Shown: positions 12,423 through 24,675 of the stretch, piece by piece
How positions within the stretch are numbered: the first letter of the stretch is position 1
Layout of the letters: every line of letters begins with the position of its first letter
Source of the DNA: Dipteris shenzhenensis
Taxonomy: Eukaryota; Polypodiophyta; Polypodiopsida; Gleicheniales
Assembly: GCA_047967505.1 (NCBI GenBank)
Contig: CM106538.1
Reading direction: 5' to 3' (one strand)
Length of the DNA: 64,000 nt
Program-made: the position numbers and the translations under genes
The notes under the pieces: model-generated
Database searches by the model: none
What the model saw: the letters and a program-made list of their open reading frames with translations, nothing else
What the model was told of the DNA's origin: nothing

Positions 12423-13301
12423 CTACTCTGTGTGTGACCAAGAAAATTGGCAATTTAGAGGATTCAAAGATATTCCATACTCCCTGCATTTTTTAAGCAC
12501 TTCTTCAAGGCATTTTAAGTGATCCTTTTTTCCTGAGTGTACGCACAAGTCATCGAGGAAGACTTGTAGGAACTTGTTGAGAAATTCCTTGAAGGTGGTG
12601 TACATTACCCTTTGAAAAGTAGATGGGGCATTGCATAAGCCAAATGGCATGACTCTGTATGCAAGAATGCCCCATTCTGTGGCAAATGCTATCTTTGCCT
12701 GATCTTGAGGTGCAATTTGTACTTGGTTGTACCTGCTAAACCCATCCAAGAAGCTATACACTTCAAATCCTGCTACCCTTTCTAAAACTATTTCAGTCAA
12801 TAGTAGGGGACAATGATCTCTCATTGATGCTATATTGACGTTCTTGAGATTCACACATATTCTGAGCTTCTTGTTTTTCTTAGGAAAATTCACAATTGGT
12901 AACAGCCAATCAGTATGCTCGATCTCATAAAGGAAACCAGCCTCTAGTAATTTTTCTAGTTCTTCATAGACATGGGTGCCATACTTGGGATTTGTCCTAT
13001 AAGGTCCACATAGCTTTAGTTTGGATCCTTCCCTTATTGGTATGGTATGTACCGTAACTTTTGGGGAAATCCCTTTCATTTCTTTGTAGGACCAAGCCAT
13101 GCAATCTCTATATTCCATTAGCAATGCTTTCAATTCATTTTCTTCTTCTAGAGTGAGTTGTTCACCAATGTACACGGGCTTTTCTTCTTCATCGTCCAAG
13201 GCAAGATTTAGTTTCCTTGTCTTGGCTGGTCCTTCATAAACTGGGGTATCCTCAATATTCTCTGTTTCTTTAAGCTCTGATTCCCTGATTGGCCTAGTCA
13301 T
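12423..13301 (-). pseudogene. Ty3/gypsy reverse transcriptase
   Basis: A 292-codon open stretch carries RT motifs in order: a PIVNFPKKN-like block, KLRICVNLKNVN, FLDGFSRYNQVQI, TEWGILAYRVMPFGLCNAPS and the catalytic VFLDDLCVHS (a variant of Y/F-x-D-D). The open frame is complete for fingers and palm. It is flanked by a frame break towards RNase H near 12,350, so the polyprotein is not intact. RT copies element RNA to DNA in cytoplasmic particles. Confidence 0.92.
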
Positions 13302-13337
13302 TGCTATTGTTGCTTCTCCTCTAGTGTAGTTTTTGAA

Positions 13338-13688
13338 TTAATTGGGAACTTCCCTTAGGCCTTCATGGCACTTTGAGGTGCTTGCTTGGCTATTAGCTCC
13401 ACTGGAATATATTTGCTCCAATTCACCTATGTTCCCTTGTTCTTCTTTTTTGTTACTATTCACCTTTTTGCTCTTTATTCTCACATTGGGTTTGAACTTT
13501 TTAAGATTTTTTCTTTGTGAGGCCAGTGATGGATTTTCAATAGGAGTCGCACTCCCAAGGAGTGGTTCTTCGGCCATACAAACACCTTGAAGCCCTTTAG
13601 GATCCCATTTAAAATTTGGGGACTCAGGTGCTTTTGTGGGCTTAGTCAAGTACAATTCTACCACTCGTCTGCATTCTTTTAAATTCAT
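13338..13688 (-). pseudogene. Gypsy polyprotein linker between protease and RT
   Basis: This is a low-complexity, lysine- and serine-rich 116-codon stretch between the protease-like and RT regions of the same minus-strand element. It has no domain I recognise. Its position and strand are the only support. Confidence 0.4.
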
Positions 13689-14073
13689 TTAAATGCTCTA
13701 TCTTGGCCTTGTGGCGCTATACACCCTCCTTCTTTTTCCTAGACCAATTGCTATTGGATAGTGTTGGAGGGTCAAGCTTGGGGTATTCTATGGCCATGAG
13801 TGCCTATAGGATTGCCAAGTCATTGTCAAATACTTGGCCTTCCAAGGTTGCATTATTAGCTTATGTTTCCATATCCCACTCTATGTTAGCACCGTAGCCT
13901 TCTATTATGGACTCTTCAGGGTCAATGTCCCATTCAACACTTGTCATGAAGATTGGCATTTCCACTACTTCTCATTCATCATCCTAGATTGGTGGTTCTA
14001 GTTGTATCATTTGGGCATCCACATCTGGCAACATTAGATGTGTTGTTTTACAATTATCTATTGTAGCCAACAT

Positions 14074-14874
14074 CTATATCCAATTATTGATGTCACTTTG
14101 TGTATCCCCCTCTATGGGCTTTAGTGCATTGGTAGGTATAGGGGATGCATTACTAGTGGTTGTAGTGGGTTTGATTTCCCCTATTCCCAGATTTATCCTG
14201 ACAGCGGTTTCTCTATTTTGGATAGTAATCCTATCGGTGCCCCAATCATGGAGTACTGATGCTTCCCAAAGCCATGGTCTTTCCAACAATATCTGGTATG
14301 CTGTGGTGCCCTTGGGAAGATCCAAGATAGTAAACTAGAGCATGAATCTTACTCCATTAATTTTTGTTAACACATTGTCAATGATACCTGATGGCTTCAT
14401 TTTTGTGTGGTCAGCTAGGTGGATGTTAAATTTGGCCTTCTGCATTGGAGGTAGGCCCCATTCTTCATATAGCTCTTTTGCTAGAATGTTTACTCCAGCT
14501 CCACCATCCACTATTGCCAGGTATTGACCAAAGGCTTTATGCTCCAGCAGAGTGGTTACAATTTTTATGTCATCCCAAGCACCAAATTTCACCCAAATTA
14601 CCTTTTCCTCTACTTCAGGTGGGGGGAATTATTGTGAAGATTCGATCCATCCCTTGAAACTTTCCCACATTATAGGGCAATTTCTTAGTAAGGTCCCAAT
14701 TGGCATTGTGACGAGGCAGCTTATCAAGCTTGCTAGTGTGGTGCCATCCAATTGGGGATGTTTTGCATGTTGCTCTATTACCTGTTGGAAGTTGTCAGGA
14801 TGAATCGTTGTGTCAATGCTGGGTGCTGATGGTGGAATCTGAGGTGCCCTACCAAGAGGAAGAACTAAGGCCAA
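14074..14874 (-). pseudogene. Ty3/gypsy protease region with adjoining Gag/Pol linker
   Basis: The 14,335-14,592 frame contains YLAIVDGGAGVNILAKELYEEWG, the retropepsin signature with D-G-G-A in place of the usual D-S-G-A, followed by HLADHTKMKPSG. The 14,074-14,325 frame has LLERPWLWEASVLHDWGTD, matching the 'LGRPWL' block at the end of plant gypsy proteases. The 14,629-14,874 frame is an upstream linker. The blocks are in different frames or separated by stops. The protease would cleave the Gag-Pol precursor. Confidence 0.75.
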
Positions 14875-14889
14875 GGCGAGCTTGCAAAA

Positions 14890-17140
14890 TGAGGGAGACT
14901 AGGGGGATACAGAGCTGTGTAGAAGGGACATCTTGTAGACACTCATGCACGCCACCAACCCTATGAAACTATGGAGACCAACCAGATCAGTAAATGGATG
15001 CACTGACATTATTGCCACCATCATAACGAGCACCAAGGGGTACCTCTAGGTGTGAACCATTTGTGAGAAGGGAACCCATCCCGTCTACTATATCACATGA
15101 CGAGGAAGGTTTGGGTGAATGCTAATGGCTGAATGCTCAAATGGACCATAAGGAGGTCGGGGAGGAGGAGAGAGGCAATATGTCGAGCACTCTCCATGCA
15201 AAAGTTGAGGGCCCAAACGAGCCCGATGAAGCAACCGAGACTGACGCATAGGAAGAGCAAGAGCTTACAATGATAGCTTACCTTTATGCTCAGCCCTTCC
15301 AGCCATTGAGTGCATGAGGGTAGCTGAGAAGGATGAACTCACATATGTTAAGCCTAGAGAAGGGCCTCCTACTACTAGGAAAAATAGAGACTACGTAAGC
15401 TCTATCAAGGTGCATTTTTTGTTATCCTTCGTACCTGAACAATTATTTATGCTTGTAGATCAAAGGCTCAGTAGGGAAGACTACATACTGACATCTTGCA
15501 TCTATGAACACCACATCTGAGCCCTGCCTGTGGCAATGCTGTGATTGGGTGACCTAAGTGCTTGATCTTTGGCTATGCTTTATCTCTAGCTATGCTTGCA
15601 AAAAGCTAAGAGCACCTAGTATATCCATAAGTAACCGCTTAAGCTATTAAAGAGCTGGACCTAGGTTTATACATGATAACTAGAATACAGATAGCAAGCA
15701 ATTTCATGCTCCATAAATAACAAATAATCTAGGTAGTGAACCCTTGTGGAATCTGACTTGGATGATTGATTACTGCTATTGGGATATAGGTGGGGTTATC
15801 CGTCAGTTCGGCTTGTGAAAACTGCATATAGAATTCTCCTAAACTGCATCTCTTCTTGTTCTCATCAGATTCCCTGGAATCTGTGTCCATATATGGGAAT
15901 ATGGAAGCTTTTTACAATTGTGAGGAGAACTGTGTAATATGACATCCCACTGAGATTTGGCTAATAAAAAACTGAGATACTTATACATTGCATATGTCTT
16001 TTTCCCTTGAGTTATCTAGAAAAATACTAAGGAAGAGGGACTTTTGGTCACGACTGTAATATTTATACCTAACTGATTTTTCTCTCTTGGAATATCTAGA
16101 AAGAATATGGATGAAAGAGGGACTAATAATCAAAAAAGAATGCCATGATGTTATATGAAACTGTCTGGCTCTATGACATTTTTGGGTCTTAACGAACTAT
16201 CAAGGATTATTGTTGTTGAAATCTTCCTACAATTTTTGAGAGAGATGTATATTGTAGTAGCATTTTATGCTGGACTTATAAGGGTTAATGTTGATGTAAG
16301 CTTATTGCAATTTTTTTGGAAAATGTGGTGATTGTAAATAGTCATATACCTTATGTTTCTGAAGACCTTTGGGCAAGAAAAAGGTTACTAGTACCAATTA
16401 CAGACAATAAGATTTCAAAAGAGAGATCCTCATGATCTCTAAAAACTGTCATCATCAGTATCTCCTACTTGATTAGAAAATTGTTGGGTTTGACATGGAT
16501 AACAACTGTGGCTGGGCCGTGAAGCCTACAGTCCCACATTGCATTGTACTCATGTATTAACATGCTGTGCTTGTGGATGGATGCAGGTGAGTCCAACTAC
16601 CTAGCTCAGTGTTTTGGTTGAAAAGAATGGAGGAGGATGACACACATGCCAACAATATTGGCTCAATATATGATATTTATTCCTTAGTACAGGTACTACT
16701 ATTATAGATAGCCGGGAACTTATTCCACTTTTTGATGCCTTTTATCAACTTTTTGGGAGGCTCCTTGCTGGTTGTACCTGGTTAAAGGGTGGACTATTTG
16801 TTGTGATGCGTATGTTGCTCAAGCAGAACAAGAATAGCATATACCCTGAGCAAATCCATCTATCAGTTATGTTTGAAAATTTTGGAAAAGGAGACATAAT
16901 TTGTTTTTTGCAATATCCAACTGATATGCACCTTGATTGGAGTAGCTTTAGTATAATATGATGAACTCACACCTGAGAATTTCTTTGTGCATATGCAGAT
17001 ATATGTATGGATAAAAATGTATGCTGCAATAGAGGATGCATTAATTGCATAGGACTGATGCTACATGGGAGGGAACAAGTAGTTTTATAATTAGGAGCTA
17101 GAAGGTTATCATGAGGGAGGAATAGATTTCACTGTTCTAA
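14890..17140. other. No recognised gene; probable decayed 5' part of the gypsy element
   Basis: The first few hundred bases (to about 15,300) may be decayed gag or linker of the minus-strand element, but no zinc knuckle or capsid motif was found. The rest is AT-rich with short ORFs only. A (CA)n tract lies at about 17,147-17,163. Confidence 0.35.
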
Positions 17141-17812
17141 TAGGCAACACACACACACACACTTTTTCAATGATGTAAAGCTTGGTTGATGTAAACACCC
17201 AGGCTCAAAGGAGGCAAGGAAGTAAACCTAGTCCATTGGGCAAGCATGCATCAATTTTGAAGGAGGGACAATGTTGGGCAAGGCATCCTAGATTGCAAGG
17301 AAGAGGAGCCAGTGCCATATGGAACATCTCCCAACTCCCCCTTCACTCCATCTCCTCCTACCACATTGTACAACTCTTCCTTAAGAAATAGAGTAGATGC
17401 TATAGGAGATCTCCCACGTGACCCATCCTAGTGGGGAATCCATGCATTGTGCGATAGGAAAAACAAAATCTCATGAAATCATTTGCAATAAATACCTAAG
17501 TAGCATTGATTCAAGCATTTGTATTCTTCTACCAACTTTAAAAAGGTAAAAATTTAATTGTGAAGCCTAAACAACGAGTTGCAACAGAAATGTCACATGT
17601 GAGTGGGCACAAAAAATGAATACAACACAATTGAAGATCCTCTTGCTACTTTATTGTTTGTGTGCTTGTGCTTGTATTCACTATATACCCAATTGCCTAT
17701 TTGTTCTCATTGTGTGTTTGCCTCTACTCACTTTTGCATCTACCTCTGCTTTTGCTTGGAAATGCAGTGGATAGAGTAGTTTATGGCCACCTCTTGCTAC
17801 ACTTGTACTAGT

Positions 17813-18118
17813 CATGTTCCTACCTCTTTGTTCTCTTTTTGTTGTTGCTCTTGATATTGTGCCTGTCATACTACTATATGGGTGAGGTGACGTTGAAGGG
17901 ATTTGCCATATGGATAGATCATTACATTGATAGGGAAGCCATGTGGACAATCGACTTGATGTGCTTATCCTTTGGATCATGTTCCTGTCCCTTTGTTCTC
18001 TCTTTGTTGCTACTCTTGATATTAGGCTTATCATACTGCTATATGAGTGAGAAGAAGATAAAGGGATTTGCCATATGGATAGATCATCAAATTGACTGGG
18101 AAGCCACATGTACAGTGC
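17813..18118 (+). repeat. Tandem duplication, unit about 165 bp
   Basis: The sequence beginning catgttcct (17,813) and containing gggatttgccatatggatag recurs from 17,978 with about 15-20% divergence. No coding function is evident. Confidence 0.8.
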
Positions 18119-18119
18119 C

Positions 18120-19142
18120 TTAGTTGTTGCGAGGTAGGCACTTTATTGGATGGTTTGAAACTTGACAAAAACATGTAGACCAAAATGCCTTCGCAAGATC
18201 TCCTACCTTGAACTTTTTCTTCAACAGCTTGAATTATTTACGGATAAAATCAGTACAAAGACGTGACCAACGTTTTGTCCTTTTGCAAAAGGTGATAGAT
18301 AACATTGCATGTCTACCTCCTCGAACCTTTTTAGAGTGTTGTTTTTTCATAATCTTTGTTTGCTTGGAAGAAAAAAGTATATGTATGAAATCTAAAAAAT
18401 ATGAATGAAATACAAAACCTTAGCTATGAGTCTACCAAATGTTACAAAGAATGCAATGGATTCTATTACATCCAATGTGAAAGAAAACTAAGGTCTATAA
18501 TATGGAAGACCACCAAAGCTATCCGGAGCATTTTGTGCCCTTCCTTCATGTAAGTTCAAGGATAATTGAAACAATGTAAATGAAAACTCTTCAATATGGA
18601 CTTGATTTCTCCACCCAAACTTGCCATTCTACTGAAACTTTCCCTAGCTATAGTACACCAAGACACAAATCTAGCTTTGAAACAAAATGCAGAGGACACT
18701 TTCAATAACAACATGAGCAAAATGTGAGAACCATGCAACAGAGGGGATCTCCTCTTTCTCCTTTTGCATCCATTCTACTTCCTTTCTCCTTGGGTCATTA
18801 CCTTGAGGTAAAGACAAAGGCATGACTGTCAGAGCACTTCGACTGCAAGCTACCCAAGAAGGGATGAGCCACAAAACCAATGAAGCTCTCGAGGAAAAAA
18901 AGCAATAGGAAAAGTATAATGCTTCTTACCTTCTTCGGATGAAGGAATAATTTTTGAGAAAGAAGAGGATAAATCGACCTTATTCAGATGAAGGAAGACT
19001 TTCTTAAATTCCTCAATGAAATCTTGGGCTTTTTTGCATGCAAAGGACATCCTTTTGTCCCAACTTTTGCATTTGCTGGTGTCTTTATAGGCTCCTTGTT
19101 AGTGATATAGACAATTGAATTGCTCAGTTTTGGTAAGACTAG
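18120..19142. other. No recognised gene
   Basis: Only short ORFs are present. The sequence ends at the left border of the gypsy LTR; the last bases, ctag, form part of the target-site duplication. Confidence 0.4.
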
Positions 19143-21031
19143 TGTGATATGAAGTTGGGGGTAATAAACTTCACGCACCTCTTCACTTCCTGCAGCATTC
19201 AAACTGACTGCCAAAGATACTTATCATTGAGAATGAGACATTAGAAAGAAGCTTTTATGCCAAGATACCACACCATACTTTCCTCCCTTAGATGAGGATG
19301 AAGATGGTAACATCCCAAGTGATGTTGTAGTCAAGCATAGGGAGAAGGAAAGGATCAGCAGAGGCCATAATCTCAGTGAGCCGGTCAAAGAGAAGAGCGA
19401 TACGTTGTTGAAAGAAGATCTTGCGGCTCAACATGACATGAACTTATATATATCGAGGAGTTTGAAGGGGCTGATTAGGTCGGATGGGTAGATTCCGAGG
19501 AAACATTGCACCTCCTTCATAGACACCTTTATACTTAGCTCAAAACACTCTACAAATTGTCATTAGACACAGAGGCCTATAACTTTCAGTAGAGACATGA
19601 TATCAAAGCTTTAAGTACACAAAGAGATGCGCCTTGAGATGGGCTTCGTGCTGATATAAGTTTCATTGAAAACAGACAGACGGTTGAAGAGATATGGACA
19701 GTTTACTGGAAGGGGGTAAAAACTGTCATGAAAACAGACTGTCAAACACAGAGACTCATAACTTTTTGCAGCAGTATCTGCTTCAAGATCTGATTACATA
19801 GAAACATGCGCCTTGAAGAGAGCTTCACGCTGATATAAATTTCATTACAATCGGACTACCGAGTAGAAAGTTATGAGCAAAACACTAACAGGGGATCAAA
19901 TTGTCATGAAAACTACCCTCCACCCAGGCTAATTTCGCCTGAGCAGGATGCTCCCTCAAGACTCCACCTTCATCAACGATCCACCCCTCATAGATTTTGC
20001 CTAGAAGAGGGGAAGAAGTTTGCATAGTGGCTCGGGAAACAAATGGACCATGTGTGCACAGTGAGCAACCAAATAGAAAGAACTTTTAGGGCTTTGAAAG
20101 AAAGAAAAGGGAAGAGACACTCAAGAGAGAGAGAGGACCTGAAGTGACCTTCATTACAAATAGAGCGAGAATCCACCTCAACACTACAAACACAAGGGAG
20201 AAGAAGAGGTTTCATACATACAAGAGGGAGCGGAAGCTCCAAGACTACTCATAGAGAGGAAATAAACTAGAGAGAGAAGGACTCAAGAGTCTACATAAGA
20301 GAATATCTACAAGAGGAAGAGAAGGCTCATGGAAGAGGCTTTGGGAGACTAGAACTACAGCAACATAAGGCCCAATGGTGGAAGAGATCCTGCTGAACAA
20401 GGGAGAGGAGGGCTCCTTTTATAGAGATTTTGTTACCCTCCTTCACCCATTTACAATTGCTGCCTGTAGATTCCTTTCCCCATCAATCACATAAGCACGT
20501 ATGTCACCATCCATGTCCTTTTTGGCTACTCTTGCCATGTGTCCCTTCAAAAGATGCTCAAGACTCTTAAAATATTGAGAAAGTCAAGAGTCTCCTCACA
20601 TGGAGCCCATAGGGACCCTCTCTTTTCCACATGTCCACATCCTCCTTATTCCACATAGGAGTTCTAGAAGGATTCCTCTTGACTTCACACTCCTCCACAT
20701 GCCTTCCACATGCTTGGCATGTGGCCTCTCTTATATTATTGGAACACATGGACATGAGCCCACCTCTTTATATGAATCACTCTTTCTATCTTCTAAAAAA
20801 CTCATAATATCCCATACACAAATAACTCTCACCCCATACCAAGGTATTTATAATTCATACCTATGGCATTTGCAATGAGCCATTCCACTCATCCTCTCAA
20901 TCCCATACAATATCATAGAAAATAGAAATAAGTGAGAGCCACTAGGCTATCACTTGATACTCAAACCCTTATCAAACATAGAGAAAAATAATATCAATGC
21001 CAAGTTAAAAATATCAATTTTTGGCGTCACA
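19143..21031 (-). repeat. 3' LTR (element on minus strand)
   Basis: It matches 27,782-29,676 over the full length. The ends are TGTGATATGAAG and GGCGTCACA. It contains CT/GA-rich and polypurine stretches near 20,270-20,330. ORFs inside it are duplicated in the other LTR and are not genes. Confidence 0.93.
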
Positions 21032-21082
21032 TCTTTCCCCCCCCAACAGATCCTCTCTAGTACAGAGAGGGTCTGCTGGCCC

Positions 21083-21574
21083 TCAAGGTGGTCGAGCATA
21101 GAAGAATTTAAGGCGATACTCATTGGTGCGTCCGGGTATCACCATGCCATCAACATCCTCAAGCTGAAAGGTTCCATTCGTGAACTTCTTTTTGACTCGA
21201 TATGGTCCCTCCCATTGGCCGATAAACTTTTTGTCTAGCCGCTTGTCCAGACGGCTATCAAATCTCATTACCAAATCTCCTTCTGCAATATCTTTCTTCT
21301 TGCATAATTTGGTGTCAAAACGGGCCTTGCGCCTTCTTTGAGAAGATTCCAAGTTTTGTAAGGCCTGTAATCTGTATTCATCCAAGGCTTCTAGCTGTAC
21401 CAAGCGTTGAGCATAGGCATCCTCCTGTCCTTCCATTCTTGCAACAGCTGTGCGAAGACTATGTATCTCCAATTCAATGGGTAAAATGGCTTCTATTCCA
21501 TACACTAGTTGAAATGGTGTAAACCCAATAGCTAGCTTGTGTGTGGTTCTGTAAGCCCATAAAACCTCTGCCAC
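21083..21574 (-). CDS. Gypsy integrase C-terminal part
   Basis: It begins AEVLWAYRTTHKLAIGFTPF and continues LVYGIEAILPIELEI, the classic end of the integrase catalytic core. It then has a long helical segment and FDSRLDKRLDKKFIGQWEGPYRVKKKF, which fits the GPY/F C-terminal domain. It ends RLKFFYARPP, just before the polypurine tract. The link to the upstream integrase ORF (from 21,699) is broken by a frame shift or stop near 21,580-21,700. Confidence 0.88.
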   Translation of the reverse strand: MAEVLWAYRTTHKLAIGFTPFQLVYGIEAILPIELEIHSLRTAVARMEGQEDAYAQRLVQLEALDEYRLQALQNLESSQRRRKARFDTKLCKKKDIAEGDLVMRFDSRLDKRLDKKFIGQWEGPYRVKKKFTNGTFQLEDVDGMVIPGRTNEYRLKFFYARPP

Positions 21575-21698
21575 AAATGCCTATCCCAATGCCTTTTCTT
21601 GGTGTCAACAAGCTTTCCCATTGAATTGCACAACAATCCATTTGTTTTCTCAACCAAGCCATTACATTGGGGATAGTATGGCATGGACATGCTATGAT

Positions 21699-22310
21699 TT
21701 ATCTTAGCTTATGCACCACATCTTCAATTAGTTCATTTCTAAAAGAGGTTCCTCCATCAGTGAGAATTTCCAAAGGACAACCAAAGCGTGAATAAATTTG
21801 GTCAAAGAGAAATTTTGCAACTGTGCTTGCCTTGCTATTGACTGTGGCCTTGGCCTCTACCCATCGAGTCGCATAATCTGTGGCCACCAATAAATAATGC
21901 TTGCCCTGAGATGAGCGAGGGAGTGGTCCCACAAAGTCCAACCCCCACCTCTCAAATGGTCCATATGCTGGAATAGGCTTCAAGGGCCCAGGAATCAACT
22001 GTCGCCTTCCAAACTCTTGGCATACTTTACAACTTTGACACCATTCATATACATCCTTATGGAGGCGTGGCCAAAAGTATCCTGCATTAAGAATTCTCCT
22101 AGCTGTGCTTGCTGAAGCAAAATGACCATAGCATTCATGACACATTTCTAGGATTCTCCTAGTCTCCATGGGATGGACCACCCGACGGAGCACCTTATCT
22201 TTTCCCAATTTATAAAGAATGTCATCAACAATGGTATAGGGACAAGCCTTCCTTACCAATATCTGCTTCTGTTGTGGAGTTAACCCTTGAGGAAACATGC
22301 CTTCTTCCAC
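21699..22310 (-). CDS. Gypsy integrase zinc finger and catalytic core
   Basis: The finger is visible as HECYGHFASASTARRILNAG followed by WCQSCKVCQEFG. The catalytic core follows, with FERWGLDFVGPLPRSS (first Asp), TDYATRWVEAKA and FGCPLEILTDGGTSFRNELI (second Asp). The Glu-bearing part lies in the degraded join before 21,574. Integrase inserts the cDNA into host chromatin. A stop separates this piece from the RNase H piece at 22,311. Confidence 0.9.
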   Translation of the reverse strand: MEEGMFPQGLTPQQKQILVRKACPYTIVDDILYKLGKDKVLRRVVHPMETRRILEMCHECYGHFASASTARRILNAGYFWPRLHKDVYEWCQSCKVCQEFGRRQLIPGPLKPIPAYGPFERWGLDFVGPLPRSSQGKHYLLVATDYATRWVEAKATVNSKASTVAKFLFDQIYSRFGCPLEILTDGGTSFRNELIEDVVHKLR

Positions 22311-22655
22311 TTATTGCTGAACATCTTGCAGTTCTGGCCATCCAGTGTCTACCAAAGAAACCACCCCCTGGTCTTGTACTACAATGGCTTGAGTAGCTAA
22401 CTCATATGCCCTTTGATTTTCTTTTCTGTTTATATGAACAAACTTGCAAAAATCAAACTGACTACATAGTGCCATAGCCTTTTGATTAAGCTCCTTCAAA
22501 TGAGGACTTCTTGTCTGGTAATGCCCTTGCATTTGCTTTATAATAAGCTGAGAATCTCCTCTTACTTCCAATTCTTTAACTTGACTTTGAAGACAACCCT
22601 CCAAACCAAGAATCAAAGCATTATACTCAGCTGCATTGTTAGTTGTGATACCTGG
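22311..22655 (-). CDS. Second (plant 'archaeal-type') RNase H, C-terminal half
   Basis: It contains TTNNAAEYNALILGLEGCL (catalytic Glu region), ELEVRGDSQLIIKQMQG (catalytic Asp) and HINRKENQRAYELA, all typical of the extra RNase H of Tat-type gypsy elements. Its N-terminal half (YFDGAFSPSCQQGAGGIILM) lies beyond the 1.0-kb insertion, at about 23,690-23,790. Removing the insertion and one copy of its 10-bp duplication restores the order of motifs. Confidence 0.88.
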   Translation of the reverse strand, partial: PGITTNNAAEYNALILGLEGCLQSQVKELEVRGDSQLIIKQMQGHYQTRSPHLKELNQKAMALCSQFDFCKFVHINRKENQRAYELATQAIVVQDQGVVSLVDTGWPELQDVQQ

Positions 22656-23672
22656 GGGACGAGCATTTTCTGAGCGAAATCTTCCGAGCGTCCGAGTGAA
22701 GGAAAAAAAAAGCTTCCAACTATGCATAAATATGGCAAAAATCGATCAAAAGAAAACATAGTTTCACTTAGAAATATGCAAAGTATTATAGCAATGCCTA
22801 TTTTATACAAAAATCTTTAGGTGAATCTGTAGGAATGGTGAGAGCATAATGGGATGGCTTTTGAAGAAACCCACATGTAGAGTAGACTTCTCTATGAAAA
22901 TTCCCTTATGATCCTTCTTACAACTTTTACTTAATAGGGGGTGACATTGAAAACCCTCTCTCAACCGATCTTCATGAAAGAGTTTCTTCAAAGAAAACTC
23001 ATTGAAGCAAGCCATCTAGGTAGTTTCACCAGCGAAACCCCTTTGAAGCAAGTCTCCCAAGGTAGTTTCGCTGGCGAAACTACCTTGGACAGCACTTTTA
23101 AAGGTGACATAACTTTCATATCCAATGTCCAAATATAGTCATTCAACCACTCAAATTGATCGGAACACCCATTTGAGCACATATATGGAGTTATATTTTG
23201 GAAAATCTTTCATATATAGTATTAAATATTACATGTATTTTATGAGAGTGATATATAAGCCTAAGTTAATACTTATTTATAGTAATTTAAACTTCTTTAG
23301 AAACATGTCCATAAATATGCTATAGAAACACTAAAAAGATATTGCCATATGATATAAATGTGTTAATAAGTAATTATATATGCATAGTATTATTACATTG
23401 AGAGTGATTATGAGGAATGTTTCTTAAAGGAGTCAACACTTTTTTAAGGTAATAACAGGGGTACAAAGGGATGTCTCTAAATAAGAAAATTATGTTGTGT
23501 AAAAATGAATGAGTGACTAGTCTGTATATTTTTATGATAAAGGGATCTAGTTCTAGTGAAAATAAAAGTGTAAAAACCATGTTTCCTAAAGAAAAACATT
23601 TTTAAAAATCTCTTGAAAAACACGCTCGGATAAACCTGCTCATAGGTTTTTGCTCGTAAAATTGACGCATCC
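22656..23672 (-). mobile_element. Non-autonomous DNA transposon, copy 1 (1017 bp)
   Basis: It is flanked by a perfect 10-bp direct repeat, tgatacctgg, at 22,646-22,655 and 23,673-23,682. The ends are imperfect inverted repeats: GGGACGAGCATTTTCTGAGC on one side and, in reverse complement, GGATGCGTCAATTTTACGAGC on the other. CGAGC/GCTCG words are repeated just inside the ends. It has no transposase ORF. The interior holds a 32-bp palindrome at 23,057-23,088. A 10-bp duplication fits Mutator-like elements best, but the termini are not a known family to me. It is the opposite orientation of the copy at 38,965-40,007. Confidence 0.9.
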
Positions 23673-24675
23673 TGATACCTGGAAGCTCTTGTCCTCTTGC
23701 CCATACCTCTTGACCTTCAGGATTCATCAAGATTATCCCCCCGGCTCCTTGTTGGCATGAAGGACTAAAAGCCCCATCAAAATACAAAACAAAAGCTGTT
23801 GGTGGTGTATCCCTTTCATCTTTAATGTTCTCCTTACATTTCTTTTCTTCTCCTAGATCCTCCCGTCCTGTGAGCAAATCTGCCATAGTGGACCTAGTGG
23901 TATTTTCAGTGACAAAAGAGAAAGAGAACTCTTGAAGCTCTGACAACCATTTTGCAAATCTCCCCCCAGGATTAGGCTTGCGAACTAGATATGCTAATAT
24001 AGACTGAGAGGTAAGGAAGAAAAATGGTCGAGGTAATAAATAGGAGCGAAGCTTTCTGACAGAAAACACCAAAGAGAGAGCTTGCTGCTCCATTTCTTCA
24101 TACCTTGTTTCCACATCTGTAAGCTGTCGGCTGGCATAATAAATGGGTTGCAGTCTACCTCCCTCTCCTTTTTGTAGCAATACAGCACCAACTGAATGCA
24201 AAGATACACTTGGATTTACATAAAAGTCTTGAGACCAATCAGGGGGCTTCAATATTGGGCCCTTACTCATGGCCTCCTTAAGTTGCTGGAAAGACTCTTG
24301 TTGCTCCATACCCCATTGGAAAGAAACTCCTTTTCTTGTCAACAAGTTCATGGGATGCACTATCTCTGTGAAATCATCACAAAAGCGTTGATAATACTTG
24401 CTCTTTCCTAGAATTCTGTGAACACCAGTGACATTCTCAGGACTTGGCAATGCCATGATTGCTTGAACCTTGTCAGGATCCATTTGCAGGCCTTCTTGAG
24501 ACACAATATGCCCCAACAAGACTACTTTTGTTTGAGCCAAATGACACTTGCTAGGATTTAGACACCCTTTTGCTTCATCAATCCTAGCTAAGGCCATCTT
24601 TAACTTCTCCATGTGATCTATGCGCCGAGAATAAATGCAAAAATCATCCAAAAACACCCGTATGAACTTTCCCAA
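23673..24675 (-). CDS. Gypsy RT thumb, RNase H and start of second RNase H
   Basis: In order it shows FIRVFLDDFCIYSRR (RT catalytic F-x-D-D variant), KCHLAQTKVVLLGHIVS, FQWGMEQQESFQQLKEAM, DFYVNPSVSLHSVGAVL (RNase H; N in place of the first Asp of the usual V-D-A-S) and PIYYASRQLTDVETRYEEME. The second RNase H opens with FVLYFDGAFSPSCQQGAGG. The reading frame runs on into the inserted DNA transposon, so the native protein stops in foreign sequence. A stop at about 24,676 separates it from the rest of RT. Confidence 0.88.

Noticed and set aside
20600-20878. 92-codon plus-strand ORF, also seen at 29,245-29,523
   Set aside because: Both copies are in the gypsy LTRs. The repetition comes from the LTR pair and there is no protein motif.
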